Shown piece by piece: positions 1 to 8,327 of a stretch of 14,621 nucleotides of DNA. The stretch is from Candidatus Cloacimonadota bacterium (GTDB lineage: Bacteria > Cloacimonadota > Cloacimonadia > Cloacimonadales > Cloacimonadaceae). Each line of letters starts with the position of its first letter. Position 1 is the first letter of the stretch. The DNA is taken from positions 1 through 14,621 of the forward strand of contig JAAYQD010000055.1 of assembly GCA_012519465.1 (NCBI GenBank), written 5' to 3'. A program made the position numbers and the translations under genes. The notes under the pieces were generated by a model. That model was given only the letters and a program-made list of their open reading frames with translations, was not told the DNA's origin and made no database searches.

Positions 1-1193
1 GTATAGCCTCGGATATAGTGATCACTGGTGAAGGTGGCATATCTATCCTGATGTGCTTCCACGATGCCCCTCAGCGGGACCTTCCTGTCGATGATTTGCC
101 CTGTATAAGCGGCGGTCTTTTGTGCAGATAGTTTTAACAATTGGGCAGAGCGTTCTTTCTTGATAGCTGCCGGTATCTGCTTTGGCATCTCTGCTGCGGG
201 AGTGCCTGGCCTTTTGGAATAGGCAAATACATGCAGGTATGCTAAGGGGAGCTCTCTGATAAGAGACAGGCTTTGAGTAAAATCTGCTTGGGATTCGGAT
301 GGATAACCGGTGATGATATCGGCTCCAATCGCGGCATTGGGCATAGCGCCAAGAATCTTCTGCACCAGGCGTTGGATATCATCCGTATTGTAACGCCGTT
401 TCATTGATTTGAGAATCCTATCGGAACCTGATTGCAGGGATAGGTGAAAATGAGGGCAAGCTATGCCGCCCTTTGCCATTTCCTCTATCAAGGTGTCATT
501 AAATAAATGTGGTTCCATGGAGGAAAGGCGTAGCAGCTGCAGCCCTTCAACCTCTCTGAGATGGGGGATCAAACCGGCAAGGTCTGTGTTTCTATCACGA
601 TACAGCCCCAGATTTACGCCTCCCAATACTATCTCCGCATAACCATTTGCCACAAAGAGGCGGGCTTGTTCCAACACTTCAGCAACTGTGGCAGAGCGTG
701 AAGGGCCGCGGGCATGAGAGACGGCACAATAGCTGCAAAACAAGCCACAACCATCCTGAATCTTTTGGAAGGCACGGCTGCGCTCAAGCATGGAGGTAAT
801 GGGGGCATAGCGGTATTCGAAGGCGGAGGCGGCATCGGAGAAGATATTCTCTTCACCAGCCAAGATGGCACGGATACGGTCTTTGTTTTGATTATCCACC
901 ACCTCATCGATGGATCCTAATGCCGTCACATCTTGAGGATGTCTTTGGCTGTAACAGCCGGTTACCACGATACGGATCTGGGGATTGGCTGTTTTGTGTT
1001 TCAGTGCTTTGCGGATGAGATTGCGGCTTTTATAGTCTGTGCGCCCAGTAACCGTGCAGGTATTGATGATGTAGATATCTGCGGCTTGATCAAAATCCAC
1101 CACCTCATAATCATCGGCAAAGGATGAGATGATGAGGGCGGATTCGTAGGAATTTGTCTTGCAGCCCAAGGTGGCGATTGCCACTTTCTTCAT
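1..1193 (-). CDS. mtaB: MtaB-type tRNA methylthiotransferase (radical SAM), 3' end cut by window edge
   Basis: Methylthiotransferase of the MiaB/MtaB family; MtaB converts t6A37 to ms2t6A37 in tRNAs reading ANN codons. The frame is open from the ATG at 1193 to the window edge (about 397 codons of an expected 430 or so). Three N-terminal (UPF0004) cluster cysteines are visible: C11 in ATLGCKTNSYES, C46 in INTCTVT and C80 in VVTGCYSQ. The radical SAM motif CxxxCxxC is C149-C153-C156 (CGLFCSYC), followed by AVSHARGPSRS. This replaces the common Pro with Ser but keeps the RG..RS of the MtaB branch. The last residues visible (GQIIDRKVPLRGIVEA) look like the start of a TRAM RNA-binding domain. The start forms an ATGA overlap with the purN stop, with GAGGG a few bases upstream, so translation is probably coupled. 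MtaB rather than MiaB or RimO is inferred from the LGCKTN and NTCTVT motifs. Confidence 0.93.
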   Translation of the reverse strand, partial: MKKVAIATLGCKTNSYESALIISSFADDYEVVDFDQAADIYIINTCTVTGRTDYKSRNLIRKALKHKTANPQIRIVVTGCYSQRHPQDVTALGSIDEVVDNQNKDRIRAILAGEENIFSDAASAFEYRYAPITSMLERSRAFQKIQDGCGLFCSYCAVSHARGPSRSATVAEVLEQARLFVANGYAEIVLGGVNLGLYRDRNTDLAGLIPHLREVEGLQLLRLSSMEPHLFNDTLIEEMAKGGIACPHFHLSLQSGSDRILKSMKRRYNTDDIQRLVQKILGAMPNAAIGADIITGYPSESQADFTQSLSLIRELPLAYLHVFAYSKRPGTPAAEMPKQIPAAIKKERSAQLLKLSAQKTAAYTGQIIDRKVPLRGIVEAHQDRYATFTSDHYIRGY

Positions 1194-1798
1194 GTTGCCC
1201 TCATTGCCAAAACCTTGAGGATGGTGGGGGCATAAAGCCGGTGTTCCACAGCCAAGACGCGGGCGGCTATCTCCTGGGGGCTGTCACAATCTGAAATATC
1301 AATCTTTTCCTGGGCGATGATAGCTCCGTGATCGTAGATTCCATCCACCTTATGGATGGTGACACCGCTGTGGGTTTCCGCATTGGCAAATACAGCTTCA
1401 TGCACTTTCATTCCATACATTCCCTTGCCACAATACAGTGGGATGAGGGCAGGATGGATATTGAGAACGGGGATTTGTATTTGCTTTAGGAAATCTGCAG
1501 ATAAGAGCTTGAGGAAGCCTGCCAGAGCCAATAGATCCACCTTGTAATCTGCCAAAGTGGCAGCCAAGCGCTCTTCAAAGGCAGGCATATCTTGGGAGGG
1601 GATGAAGAGGTATCTGAGCCCCAAGATTGCACAGAGCTCTTCCACGGCAGAGCCCTGCCTATCCCCTATCACCAATCTGATATGGGAGGGAAAGCCCTGC
1701 TCTTGGAAATACTGGTGGATGGCGCGGAGATTGGATCCGCGCCCCTTGCCACCGGTAAGTACGGCTATTCCACTGGTTTCAGATGCAACTCTTTCCAT
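1190..1798 (-). CDS. purN: Phosphoribosylglycinamide formyltransferase (GAR transformylase)
   Basis: PurN transfers a formyl group from 10-formyl-tetrahydrofolate to GAR in de novo purine synthesis; it is cytosolic. The protein is 202 residues (E. coli PurN 212). The phosphate-binding segment GGKGRGSNL lies at 16-24. The catalytic triad is recognisable as N113 and H115 in LNIHPALIP and D156 in [10 protein letters not shown]. The [13 protein letters not shown] segment (124-136) is typical of the PurN subgroup that carries this insertion. The frame can be extended upstream to 2056, but that extension is aspS read out of frame. I start at the ATG at 1798, which has AGGTGG about 10 nt before it and puts the first beta-strand at the usual distance. 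The gene therefore overlaps the end of aspS by 34 nt, and its TGA overlaps the mtaB ATG. Confidence 0.93.
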   Translation of the reverse strand: MERVASETSGIAVLTGGKGRGSNLRAIHQYFQEQGFPSHIRLVIGDRQGSAVEELCAILGLRYLFIPSQDMPAFEERLAATLADYKVDLLALAGFLKLLSADFLKQIQIPVLNIHPALIPLYCGKGMYGMKVHEAVFANAETHSGVTIHKVDGIYDHGAIIAQEKIDISDCDSPQEIAARVLAVEHRLYAPTILKVLAMRAT

Positions 1799-3546
1799 TG
1801 CAAATCTGCCACCTCGCTGGGTGCTCCGCTCATCAGGTCTGCAGCCTTGAGGGTTTTGGGGAAGGCAATCACATCGCGGATGGAGGCGGCATTGCTGAGA
1901 ATCATCACCAGTCTGTCCAAACCGGGTGCAATGCCTCCATGCGGGGGTGTGCCATATTTGAGGGCTTCCAAAAAGAAGCCAAAACGTTCTTTCAGCTCTT
2001 CCTCTGCAAAGCCAAGGATATCGAATATTTTCTTTTGGATGTCGTAGCGATGACACCTGATGCTACCGGAGGAGAGCTCCATTCCATTACATACCATGTC
2101 ATATAGCTGACCCTGAATATCTCCGATGCGGGCGGGATCATCCAGCCAGGGGATGTGCTCTTCTTTGGGCAGGGAAAACATGTGGTGGGCGGGCTCCCAA
2201 CGCTGGGCTTCCTCATCATACAGGAAGAGGGGGAAATCTGTGATCCATGCCATGGCAAAGGTATCCTTGGGGATGAGATTGAGCTCTTCCGCAGTTTGGT
2301 TGCGCACGGCAGCCAACACCTTGCACGCCATATCAAAGCCATCAGCGGCAAAGGCAATCAAATCACCATCCTGGGCATTTAGCCTCTGGATGACGGTATC
2401 ACGCTCTTTATCTGTGATGAACTTGCTGATGCCAGCCTCAAAGGCTCCGGATTGGTATTTCACAAAGGCGAGCCCCTTGCCGCCCTGATGACGGGCAAGC
2501 TCCACCAAGGCATCCATTTGTTTGCGGCTATAATTAGCTGCGGTGGGGATGGAGATGGCCTTGATTACGCCGCCACTCTCGAGCGCAGAGCGGAATACGG
2601 CAAATTCTGTGTTGCCAAAGATATCGGTGAGGTCTTTGAGTTCCATCCCAAAGCGCAAATCCGGTTTGTCACAGCCAAAGCGCTCCATCGCCTCCATATA
2701 GCTAAGGCGCGGGAAGGGGGTGGCAAGGTCGTAATCCAGTACCTCTTTGAAGATATGCGCCATCAGGCCTTCCATCAGCTCGAATATCTCTTCCATGCTG
2801 ATAAAGCTCATTTCCAGATCAAGCTGGGTGAATTCAGGCTGGCGGTCTGCACGCAAATCCTCATCCCTGAAACAGCGTGCTATCTGATAATAGCGATCAA
2901 AACCGGATATCATCAAGAGCTGTTTGAATATCTGTGGGGATTGGGGCAGGGCATAAAACTTGCCGGGTTGGATGCGGCTGGGAACCAGGTAGTCACGCGC
3001 TCCCTCTGGGGTGCTTTTCATCAGGATGGGTGTTTCTATCTCATAAAACTGCTTGGCATTCAGATACTGGCGGATGGCTTGCATCAGCTGATGACGGATG
3101 ATGATAGTGTTTTGCAGTGCCGGACGCCTGAGATCCAAATAGCGGTAGGTGAGGCGCAGATCCTCTTCAGGGAGAGATTTATCAAAGAGCTGGACAGGCA
3201 AAGGCTCGGAATCTGCAAGAAGATACACCTCGCTTGCGTCTACTTCGATGCTGCCAGTCTTCATCTGTGTGTTCACGTTCCCTTCTCCCCTGCCGCGCAC
3301 CACGCCCTTGAAAGCTGCCACATATTCATTGCGCAGACGCTCTGCCTTTTGAAATGCAGGCTGTGTGTCAGGGTTGATCACTATTTGCAGGATGCCGCTC
3401 ACGTCTCTGAGATCGATGAAGATCAATCCGCCCAGATCACGGCGCTTATGCACCCATCCCATAACAGTTACGGTTTTGCCAATATCGGCGTCACTCAATT
3501 CTGCACAGCGGCTACTGCGCTGTAGCGATGAAAAGTTATCTAACAT
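1765..3546 (-). CDS. aspS: Aspartyl-tRNA synthetase (bacterial type)
   Basis: Charges tRNA-Asp (possibly also tRNA-Asn) with aspartate; class II synthetase. Length 593 residues, like E. coli AspRS (590). In order: N-terminal OB-fold anticodon-binding domain ([19 protein letters not shown], 30-48), class II motif 1 region around [20 protein letters not shown], motif 2 ([19 protein letters not shown]), the bacterial GAD insertion in the middle, and motif 3 [14 protein letters not shown] (537-550) with its Arg. At the two positions known to influence tRNA discrimination, it has Leu38 (E. coli L30, discriminating type) but Gly89 (E. coli K81; Gly occurs in non-discriminating enzymes). Its specificity is therefore not obvious from sequence. 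The start at 3546 has AGGAAG four bases before the ATG. It lies 23 nt after potD and overlaps purN. Confidence 0.97.
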   Translation of the reverse strand: MLDNFSSLQRSSRCAELSDADIGKTVTVMGWVHKRRDLGGLIFIDLRDVSGILQIVINPDTQPAFQKAERLRNEYVAAFKGVVRGRGEGNVNTQMKTGSIEVDASEVYLLADSEPLPVQLFDKSLPEEDLRLTYRYLDLRRPALQNTIIIRHQLMQAIRQYLNAKQFYEIETPILMKSTPEGARDYLVPSRIQPGKFYALPQSPQIFKQLLMISGFDRYYQIARCFRDEDLRADRQPEFTQLDLEMSFISMEEIFELMEGLMAHIFKEVLDYDLATPFPRLSYMEAMERFGCDKPDLRFGMELKDLTDIFGNTEFAVFRSALESGGVIKAISIPTAANYSRKQMDALVELARHQGGKGLAFVKYQSGAFEAGISKFITDKERDTVIQRLNAQDGDLIAFAADGFDMACKVLAAVRNQTAEELNLIPKDTFAMAWITDFPLFLYDEEAQRWEPAHHMFSLPKEEHIPWLDDPARIGDIQGQLYDMVCNGMELSSGSIRCHRYDIQKKIFDILGFAEEELKERFGFFLEALKYGTPPHGGIAPGLDRLVMILSNAASIRDVIAFPKTLKAADLMSGAPSEVADLQWKELHLKPVE

Positions 3547-3569
3547 TTAGCTTCCTTATCTTATAAAGT

Positions 3570-4613
3570 TCAATTCATCTTGATGTATTCAAACAGGTCG
3601 TTTATCTTTACCACGTCGTTACCCAAAAAGCGGATCATGTGGCATTTCTCCAAGTATTCCTCATCAGGATAGATGATTTTGTTATCCTTTTCGCTGGCAT
3701 CCAATTGCTGATATGCAGAGGCATTGGGCGTGGGGTATTGCACATAATCGGCATTGCGCTTGGCAACCTCGGGCTTCATCATAAAGTTTATGAATTCATA
3801 AGCCAGGTCTTTGTTTTGGGAAGACTTTAGGATCACCATATTATCCATCCATAGGTTGGAGCCTTCCTTGGGCAGGAAAAAGCCAAGGTCTTGGTTTTCG
3901 CTCATCTGTTGCAAGGCATCTCCGTTATAAGCCTGAGCCAGCCATGTGGTGCCATCAGCCACCTCATTTTTGTAGGATTCGCTATCAAACTGGGTGATAT
4001 TCACATCCCAAACATCCAGAATCTTCTTGGCTGCTTCCAGAGCCTCTGGCGAGGTATCATTCACGCTGTATCCTGCTGTGATAAGAGCTGCGCCCACTAC
4101 TTCGCGGGCGTCATCCAGCATGGTAATCTTGCGTCTGCCGTCAAAGAACTTATCACCTATCACTGTCCAGCTGTTTTGCTCCACCATTTCCGGAGCGATG
4201 TATTTGCGGTTGTACATCAAGCCAGTCACTCCCCAAAAATAAGGGATGGAATAGGCATTATTTGTATCAAAATCTCTGGCTTTTTCCAAAAGAAGGGGAT
4301 CCATGTGTGCGTAATTACTCAGCTTGTTCATATCCAGCTTCTCAGCCAAACCAGCCTCAATCAGGATGGATACATGATCTCCGCTGGGAAATACTATATC
4401 AAAGGATTGGCGGCTGCTCTTGATCTTGGTGAGCATATTTTCGTTGGAATCATAGGTGCTGTATTTGACTTTGCAGCCATGCTGCTTTTCAAACTCGCTG
4501 ATCAATTCGGGATCGATATAATCGCTCCAATTGAAGATATAAAGAACCGGCCCTTTGTGACAGGACATTATAAACAGTGCTGCGATTAACAGGAATAAAA
4601 TACGGTATTTCAT
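3570..4613 (-). CDS. potD: PotD-like spermidine/putrescine-binding lipoprotein
   Basis: Solute-binding protein of the PotD/PotF polyamine family, probably anchored to the outer face of a membrane. The 347 residues match E. coli PotD (348). The N-terminus is a lipoprotein signal peptide: Lys2 and Arg4, a hydrophobic run, then IMSC with the lipidated Cys at 18. Ligand-pocket residues fall at the expected places: NWSDYI (W29, D31 in place of E. coli Glu36, Y32), D167/D168, W255 and D257 in WMDNMV, and Y293 in QYPTPNASAY. A polyamine ligand is thus likely but not proven. The SD AGGAGA overlaps the stop codon of the MFS gene, with 9 nt between the genes. No ABC permease or ATPase genes (potABC) are in the window, so the protein is an orphan here. 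Confidence 0.9.
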   Translation of the reverse strand: MKYRILFLLIAALFIMSCHKGPVLYIFNWSDYIDPELISEFEKQHGCKVKYSTYDSNENMLTKIKSSRQSFDIVFPSGDHVSILIEAGLAEKLDMNKLSNYAHMDPLLLEKARDFDTNNAYSIPYFWGVTGLMYNRKYIAPEMVEQNSWTVIGDKFFDGRRKITMLDDAREVVGAALITAGYSVNDTSPEALEAAKKILDVWDVNITQFDSESYKNEVADGTTWLAQAYNGDALQQMSENQDLGFFLPKEGSNLWMDNMVILKSSQNKDLAYEFINFMMKPEVAKRNADYVQYPTPNASAYQQLDASEKDNKIIYPDEEYLEKCHMIRFLGNDVVKINDLFEYIKMN

Positions 4614-4622
4614 TTCATCTCC

Positions 4623-5867
4623 TTATTGAGTGAGTGTTTTATTTAATTGTTTTGCTTGGTCTATACCACGTGAGAGGGATACCGTCTGCAAGATACCCCA
4701 TCCCACAATAAAGAATACGATGATGGACAGGACAGACCAGCGCAGATCGTTGGTTTTGAAGGCAATCCATCCATAGAGGATGGGACCCAGTATGGATGAT
4801 AACCTGCCAGTGAGGGTGTAAAAACCAAAGAACTCTGCCTGCTTATCCAAAGGCGTAAGCTGGGAAAGCATCGTGCGGCTATTGGCTTGCGAACTGCCTA
4901 TTGCCAAGCCTGCCAAGAGCCCCACAAAATAGTATTCAAATGCACTTTTACAAAAGAAAGCCCACACCACCACGCCTATCCACAACAGCAGGGAGATGGA
5001 AAGCGAGGTCTTGGTATCAGTGCGGTCTGTGAGCATCCCAAAAAACAGCGCCCCTATCATCGAGGTAAACTGTGCCAGAATAAAATATACAATCATATTC
5101 TGGGTGGTCATTTCAAAGCGTTTGATACCATAGATGGCAGCGAAGGCAATCACCGTGGTGATGCCATCATTATAGATAAAATAGCTAATGATATAGCGGC
5201 TCAGTTGTGGCAGTTTGCGGATATGCCTGATAGACCACCATACGCGGGAAAATCCCACCTTCAGGTAATTAGTGCGTTGCGAAGGTAGCTTTAGCTCCTT
5301 CAGCCAAAACAGGGTAAACAATGAAAACACAAAGTGATGCAAGGCTATCATGGGAAAGATCAGCCGCACGTTGATTTTCAACAGCCACAACGAGACCACA
5401 AGAGAGACCAGCCCTCCCACATAGCCAAAAGCCCAGCCATAACCGGAGATCTTGCCCATCGTCTCTGGGGTGCTTACCTCTGGCAAAAAAGCATCATAAA
5501 ACACGTTGGCACTGTTGAATCCAAAATTGGCAATGATAAAGAACAGCATCCCGATCAAGATATCACCGGGCTTTACGAACCAGAGCAGAGCGGTGAAGAT
5601 CACCGTGAGCCAGCAATTGATAAAGAGCAATCGCTTTTTCCCACGGGAATGATCCGCCACGGCACCCAAAATCGGCGCCGTCAATGCCACCAAAGTCATC
5701 GATATACCAATGGCGCGCCCCCACAGCATCTCGCCGTAACCCTCGCTGCCCCCCACTACATTATTCATAAAATATGCACTGTACACCACGGAGACGATGA
5801 TGGTGGTAAATGCCGAATTGGCAAAGTCGTAAAACATCCAGCACCACACGCTGCGATTCAGTTTCAT
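4623..5867 (-). CDS. MFS transporter, UMF1 / Atg22-like family
   Basis: Integral membrane permease of the major facilitator superfamily, 414 residues with about twelve hydrophobic segments. The N-terminal signature WCWMFYDFANSAFTT (8-22) is characteristic of the UMF1 group, which includes the yeast vacuolar amino-acid effluxer Atg22. Also visible are the MFS loop 2-3 motif region AVADHSRGKKR and the loop 8-9 equivalent GMLTDRTDTKTS. The substrate is unknown; amino acids or peptides are guesses from the family. The frame extends to an ATG at 5909. I choose the ATG at 5867 because it forms an ATGA overlap with the recF stop, has GGAG seven bases upstream, and starts just before the first membrane segment; the 5909 ATG has no SD. 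The neighbouring polyamine-binding protein suggests a joint transport role, but this is only context. Confidence 0.88.
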   Translation of the reverse strand: MKLNRSVWCWMFYDFANSAFTTIIVSVVYSAYFMNNVVGGSEGYGEMLWGRAIGISMTLVALTAPILGAVADHSRGKKRLLFINCWLTVIFTALLWFVKPGDILIGMLFFIIANFGFNSANVFYDAFLPEVSTPETMGKISGYGWAFGYVGGLVSLVVSLWLLKINVRLIFPMIALHHFVFSLFTLFWLKELKLPSQRTNYLKVGFSRVWWSIRHIRKLPQLSRYIISYFIYNDGITTVIAFAAIYGIKRFEMTTQNMIVYFILAQFTSMIGALFFGMLTDRTDTKTSLSISLLLWIGVVVWAFFCKSAFEYYFVGLLAGLAIGSSQANSRTMLSQLTPLDKQAEFFGFYTLTGRLSSILGPILYGWIAFKTNDLRWSVLSIIVFFIVGWGILQTVSLSRGIDQAKQLNKTLTQ

Positions 5868-6940
5868 GCTTGTGCTCCAAAGCCTTTCAGAGGTTTCAGT
5901 GTTGGCCATTCAGAGGCAATATCTGCCCTGGGGCTGGCTACAAACACCTGCAATCCATCATTCACCAATTCCCGTATCTTCCGGCTGTGATAGCTATCCA
6001 ACTCTGCAAATACGTCATCCAAGAGCAATACGGGTTTGATGCCAGTAATTTCTTTAATCAATCTTGCCTGAAGCAGCTTGAGCGCAATAGCCACCATCTG
6101 CTTTTGCCCCTGAGAAGCAAAGCTCTTCATCGCCCTGCCATCCAGATAGAAATCCCAATCATCCAGATGAGCTCCAAAGAGGCTGCGTTGCCAATGCTTT
6201 TCCCTTGCCTCCATCTTTTGCACAAGGTAGAGGAGAGATTCCGCATCCAGCGTGGTGCTGTCTTTGATGACGGGGAGATAGCGCAGCTGGGGCTTCTGAG
6301 CAAGAGGTGCCACGAAGCCGGGACCCTCTGCCAAAGCCTTGTTGATCAATTCCAGATATTTCATGCGGAAGGCCAATACATCTTGGTTGGCTTTGATCAG
6401 GCTTAGATCCCAACTCTCCTTTTGCTTCGCATCCCAGCTTCCTTTCAACAGGGCATTACGCTGGGAAACCACATGATTCAGCTCTCTCAAGAGAGGGATA
6501 TACTGCGGATAAAGCTGCGAGATTGCCAAATCAAAATACTGGCGCCTCAAACGGGGAGAACCGTTGATCAATAGAGGCTCTTGGGGAGCGCAGTAGATGG
6601 TCTTTACCTGATCAAAGAGGCTGCTCAGCTGTTTGGCTGGAACCCCGTTCAATCTCAAAAGCTTGCGGCCATCTCCCCACGCCATTCCCACCTGCAGGCT
6701 GCGCTCATTATCGGTGATAAATCCAGCATTGATTTGCCAATAGTTTTTGCCATGCATCAATAAATCCTCGTCCTTATGTCCGCGGATGGATCTCCCGATT
6801 CCACAGTAGGCAATGGCTTCCAAGAGGTTGGTTTTGACACAGCCATTGGGACCTATGATAAGGTTGCCAGCAGCATCAAGGTCAAAATCCCTTGCCTGAT
6901 AATTACGATAATTCCCCAGGACAATTCTTTGCAGGATCAA
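5864..6940 (-). CDS. recF: DNA replication and repair protein RecF, with altered Walker A
   Basis: RecF is an SMC/ABC-like ATPase that, with RecO and RecR, helps load RecA at gapped DNA. Length is 358 residues (E. coli 357). The ABC signature is SQGQKQ (276-281) and Walker B is PVLLLDDVFAELD (303-315). The central RecF motif SPRLRRQYFDLAISQL (128-143), followed by QRNALLK (160-166), is present. The Walker A loop reads GPNGCVKT (30-37): the glycine normally before the catalytic Lys is Val35 (codon GTC, 6836-6838). One base change from GGC would explain it, so it is either a real lesion or variant or a sequence error. The start is TTG at 6940, three bases after the dnaN TAG. It has no strong SD but gives an N-terminus (MILQRIVLGNYRNY) that aligns with known RecF without gaps, so coupling to dnaN is likely. 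Its TGA overlaps the transporter ATG. Confidence 0.95.
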   Translation of the reverse strand: MILQRIVLGNYRNYQARDFDLDAAGNLIIGPNGCVKTNLLEAIAYCGIGRSIRGHKDEDLLMHGKNYWQINAGFITDNERSLQVGMAWGDGRKLLRLNGVPAKQLSSLFDQVKTIYCAPQEPLLINGSPRLRRQYFDLAISQLYPQYIPLLRELNHVVSQRNALLKGSWDAKQKESWDLSLIKANQDVLAFRMKYLELINKALAEGPGFVAPLAQKPQLRYLPVIKDSTTLDAESLLYLVQKMEAREKHWQRSLFGAHLDDWDFYLDGRAMKSFASQGQKQMVAIALKLLQARLIKEITGIKPVLLLDDVFAELDSYHSRKIRELVNDGLQVFVASPRADIASEWPTLKPLKGFGAQA

Positions 6941-6943
6941 TCA

Positions 6944-8107
6944 CTAAGACCGCAGTGGCATCAGTAAAAATGTGATTTGCTGGTTTTCGGGATCGGTCTC
7001 ATTGTAGATCATCATCGGATCCTTGCCGCTGCCCAGGCTTATCCTCACTTTGTCGGTGTCTATCACATCCAGGATTGCCAGCATAAAACGGAAGTTGAAG
7101 GCAATGCTGGTGGGAGAGCCCTGATATGTGTATCCTTCTATAAATTCATTGGCATCACCCGTATCTCTGTCACTGGTATTGATCTCAAAACTCTCTGCAT
7201 CAATCTCAAAACGGATTCTTTGGGCTTCTTCCGGCGCCACCAAAGATACACGCCTGATGGCAGTCTTAAACACTTCCAGATCCACCGTCAAGGTATTGGG
7301 CAAGTCATAAATAAAGGCTTTGCGATATTCCGGATATTTCTGATCTATAATATTGGAAACCACCACATACTGGCCATAGGAAAAGATGATTTTGGCATCC
7401 TGCAGGCTCACGTGAATCTCTTTTTCCGAACTGTCGTGAATACGTTGCAAAAAGTGCAGCGTCTTTACAGGGATAATCCTTTCGATATAATCTCTTTCAT
7501 CATACTCCAAAACCGCTTCCCCGCTGGCTTCGGCTTCACTTCCTGGAGCTGGAGCGGCTTTGATCACAAATTCTGCCACCTTGCGTCCATCCGTGGCTGC
7601 CATAATATGGCGATCTTTCAGGATTTTCCAGCAAACCCCTGTCAATACAGTGCGCTGTACGTCTGTTGATACAGAAAATGAGGTCTTTGCCACCATTTTC
7701 ATAAACAGCTCGGCATTGATGGAAGAGGAATCATGCAAATCCGGATCTGGCAGGAGCGGATACAAAGAGGCATCGGCACACAGAATATTAAACTTCACCT
7801 TGTTGCACTGAATCAACAGGACTTCTTCATTCTTCCATATATCAATCAAAGCATCAGGCATATTGCTGATGATTTCATTAAAATATCTTGCATTCACTGC
7901 CACCATGCCGCCTTCTCCCACGGATGCGCTAAAGGTTACCTTGGCGGTCAGTTCCAAATCGGAAGCAGTCAGTTTTATGCTATTGGTTCCTGCATCCACC
8001 TCCAAAAGATAGTTCAGCATGATAGGCGAGGTGGTTTTGCTGCCAACCACCGTGGCCAAGTGTTGAATATGACGTACGAGTTCTTTTTTCTCTATGGAAA
8101 ATCTCAT
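6944..8107 (-). CDS. dnaN: DNA polymerase III subunit beta (sliding clamp)
   Basis: The clamp tethers DNA polymerase III and other partners to DNA as a ring-shaped dimer. The 387 residues cover the three repeated clamp domains (roughly 1-125, 130-260, 262-387). Recognisable segments are MRFSIEKKEL at the N-terminus, ASDLELTAKV (48-57), ATDGRKVAEF (171-180) in domain 2, and the C-terminal MPLRS in place of the usual MPMRL. It is about 20 residues longer than E. coli DnaN. Part of this is an Ala/Pro/Gly/Glu-rich segment at 184-198 (PAPGSEAEASGEA), a probable surface loop. The ATG at 8107 is preceded by GGGGGAAAG. It is the first gene of the minus-strand operon; dnaA, the usual upstream neighbour, is absent and a divergent TetR gene stands in its place. 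Confidence 0.97.
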   Translation of the reverse strand: MRFSIEKKELVRHIQHLATVVGSKTTSPIMLNYLLEVDAGTNSIKLTASDLELTAKVTFSASVGEGGMVAVNARYFNEIISNMPDALIDIWKNEEVLLIQCNKVKFNILCADASLYPLLPDPDLHDSSSINAELFMKMVAKTSFSVSTDVQRTVLTGVCWKILKDRHIMAATDGRKVAEFVIKAAPAPGSEAEASGEAVLEYDERDYIERIIPVKTLHFLQRIHDSSEKEIHVSLQDAKIIFSYGQYVVVSNIIDQKYPEYRKAFIYDLPNTLTVDLEVFKTAIRRVSLVAPEEAQRIRFEIDAESFEINTSDRDTGDANEFIEGYTYQGSPTSIAFNFRFMLAILDVIDTDKVRISLGSGKDPMMIYNETDPENQQITFLLMPLRS

Positions 8108-8327
8108 CTTTCCCCCAGTATGTTTTTATTCTTTCATAAAATACCAGTTTTTTTGCTTTTGTTTTTACGTCAATGATTTTGTTCAATTATGCACTCCACT
8201 GCCCTGTGCCAAATCACCCAATCCAATAACATAGTACAAATTTACTTACCAACTGTTTTTTTACTTGCCAAAAAACACGCTGCGGAAAACATGGTGAGTA
8301 AAAGCACACTTACATGAAGGAAGAAAG
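8108..8327. promoter_or_regulatory. Divergent intergenic region between dnaN and the TetR-type regulator
   Basis: This 220-nt AT-rich region must carry the promoters of the dnaN operon (minus strand) and of the regulator (plus strand). On the minus strand a TTGACG box lies at 8168-8173, but I see no -10 box at the proper distance. On the plus strand no convincing -10 is visible. One near match to a DnaA box (TTATGCACT, 8187-8195) is probably chance. The half nearest the regulator contains the repeats listed separately. Confidence 0.5.
8241..8313. promoter_or_regulatory. Candidate operator cluster for the TetR-type regulator
   Basis: A ten-base motif occurs three times: TTTACTTACC at 8241-8250, TTTACTTGCC at 8260-8269 (19 nt further on), and inverted as GGTGAGTAAA at 8293-8302. 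The last copy also forms a 20-bp imperfect palindrome, GTGAGT - 8 nt - ACTTAC (8294-8313, one mismatch in the arms), ending 14 nt before the regulator's ATG. TetR-family proteins usually bind such palindromes and repress their own gene, so autoregulation is plausible. Binding is inferred from motif placement only. Confidence 0.4.

Noticed and set aside
1799..2056. N-terminal extension of purN to an upstream ATG
   Set aside because: These 86 codons are aspS read in another frame; the PurN fold begins right after the ATG at 1798, which has its own SD.
2452..3525. A 357-codon open frame antisense to aspS
   Set aside because: It mirrors the aspS coding sequence, with no SD or family similarity that I can see.
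5868..5909. Upstream ATG (5909) for the MFS gene
   Set aside because: No SD and a polar extension; the ATG at 5867 has GGAG and an ATGA overlap with recF.
8187..8195. DnaA-box-like TTATGCACT before dnaN, hinting at an origin
   Set aside because: A single imperfect copy with no cluster; not enough to propose oriC.
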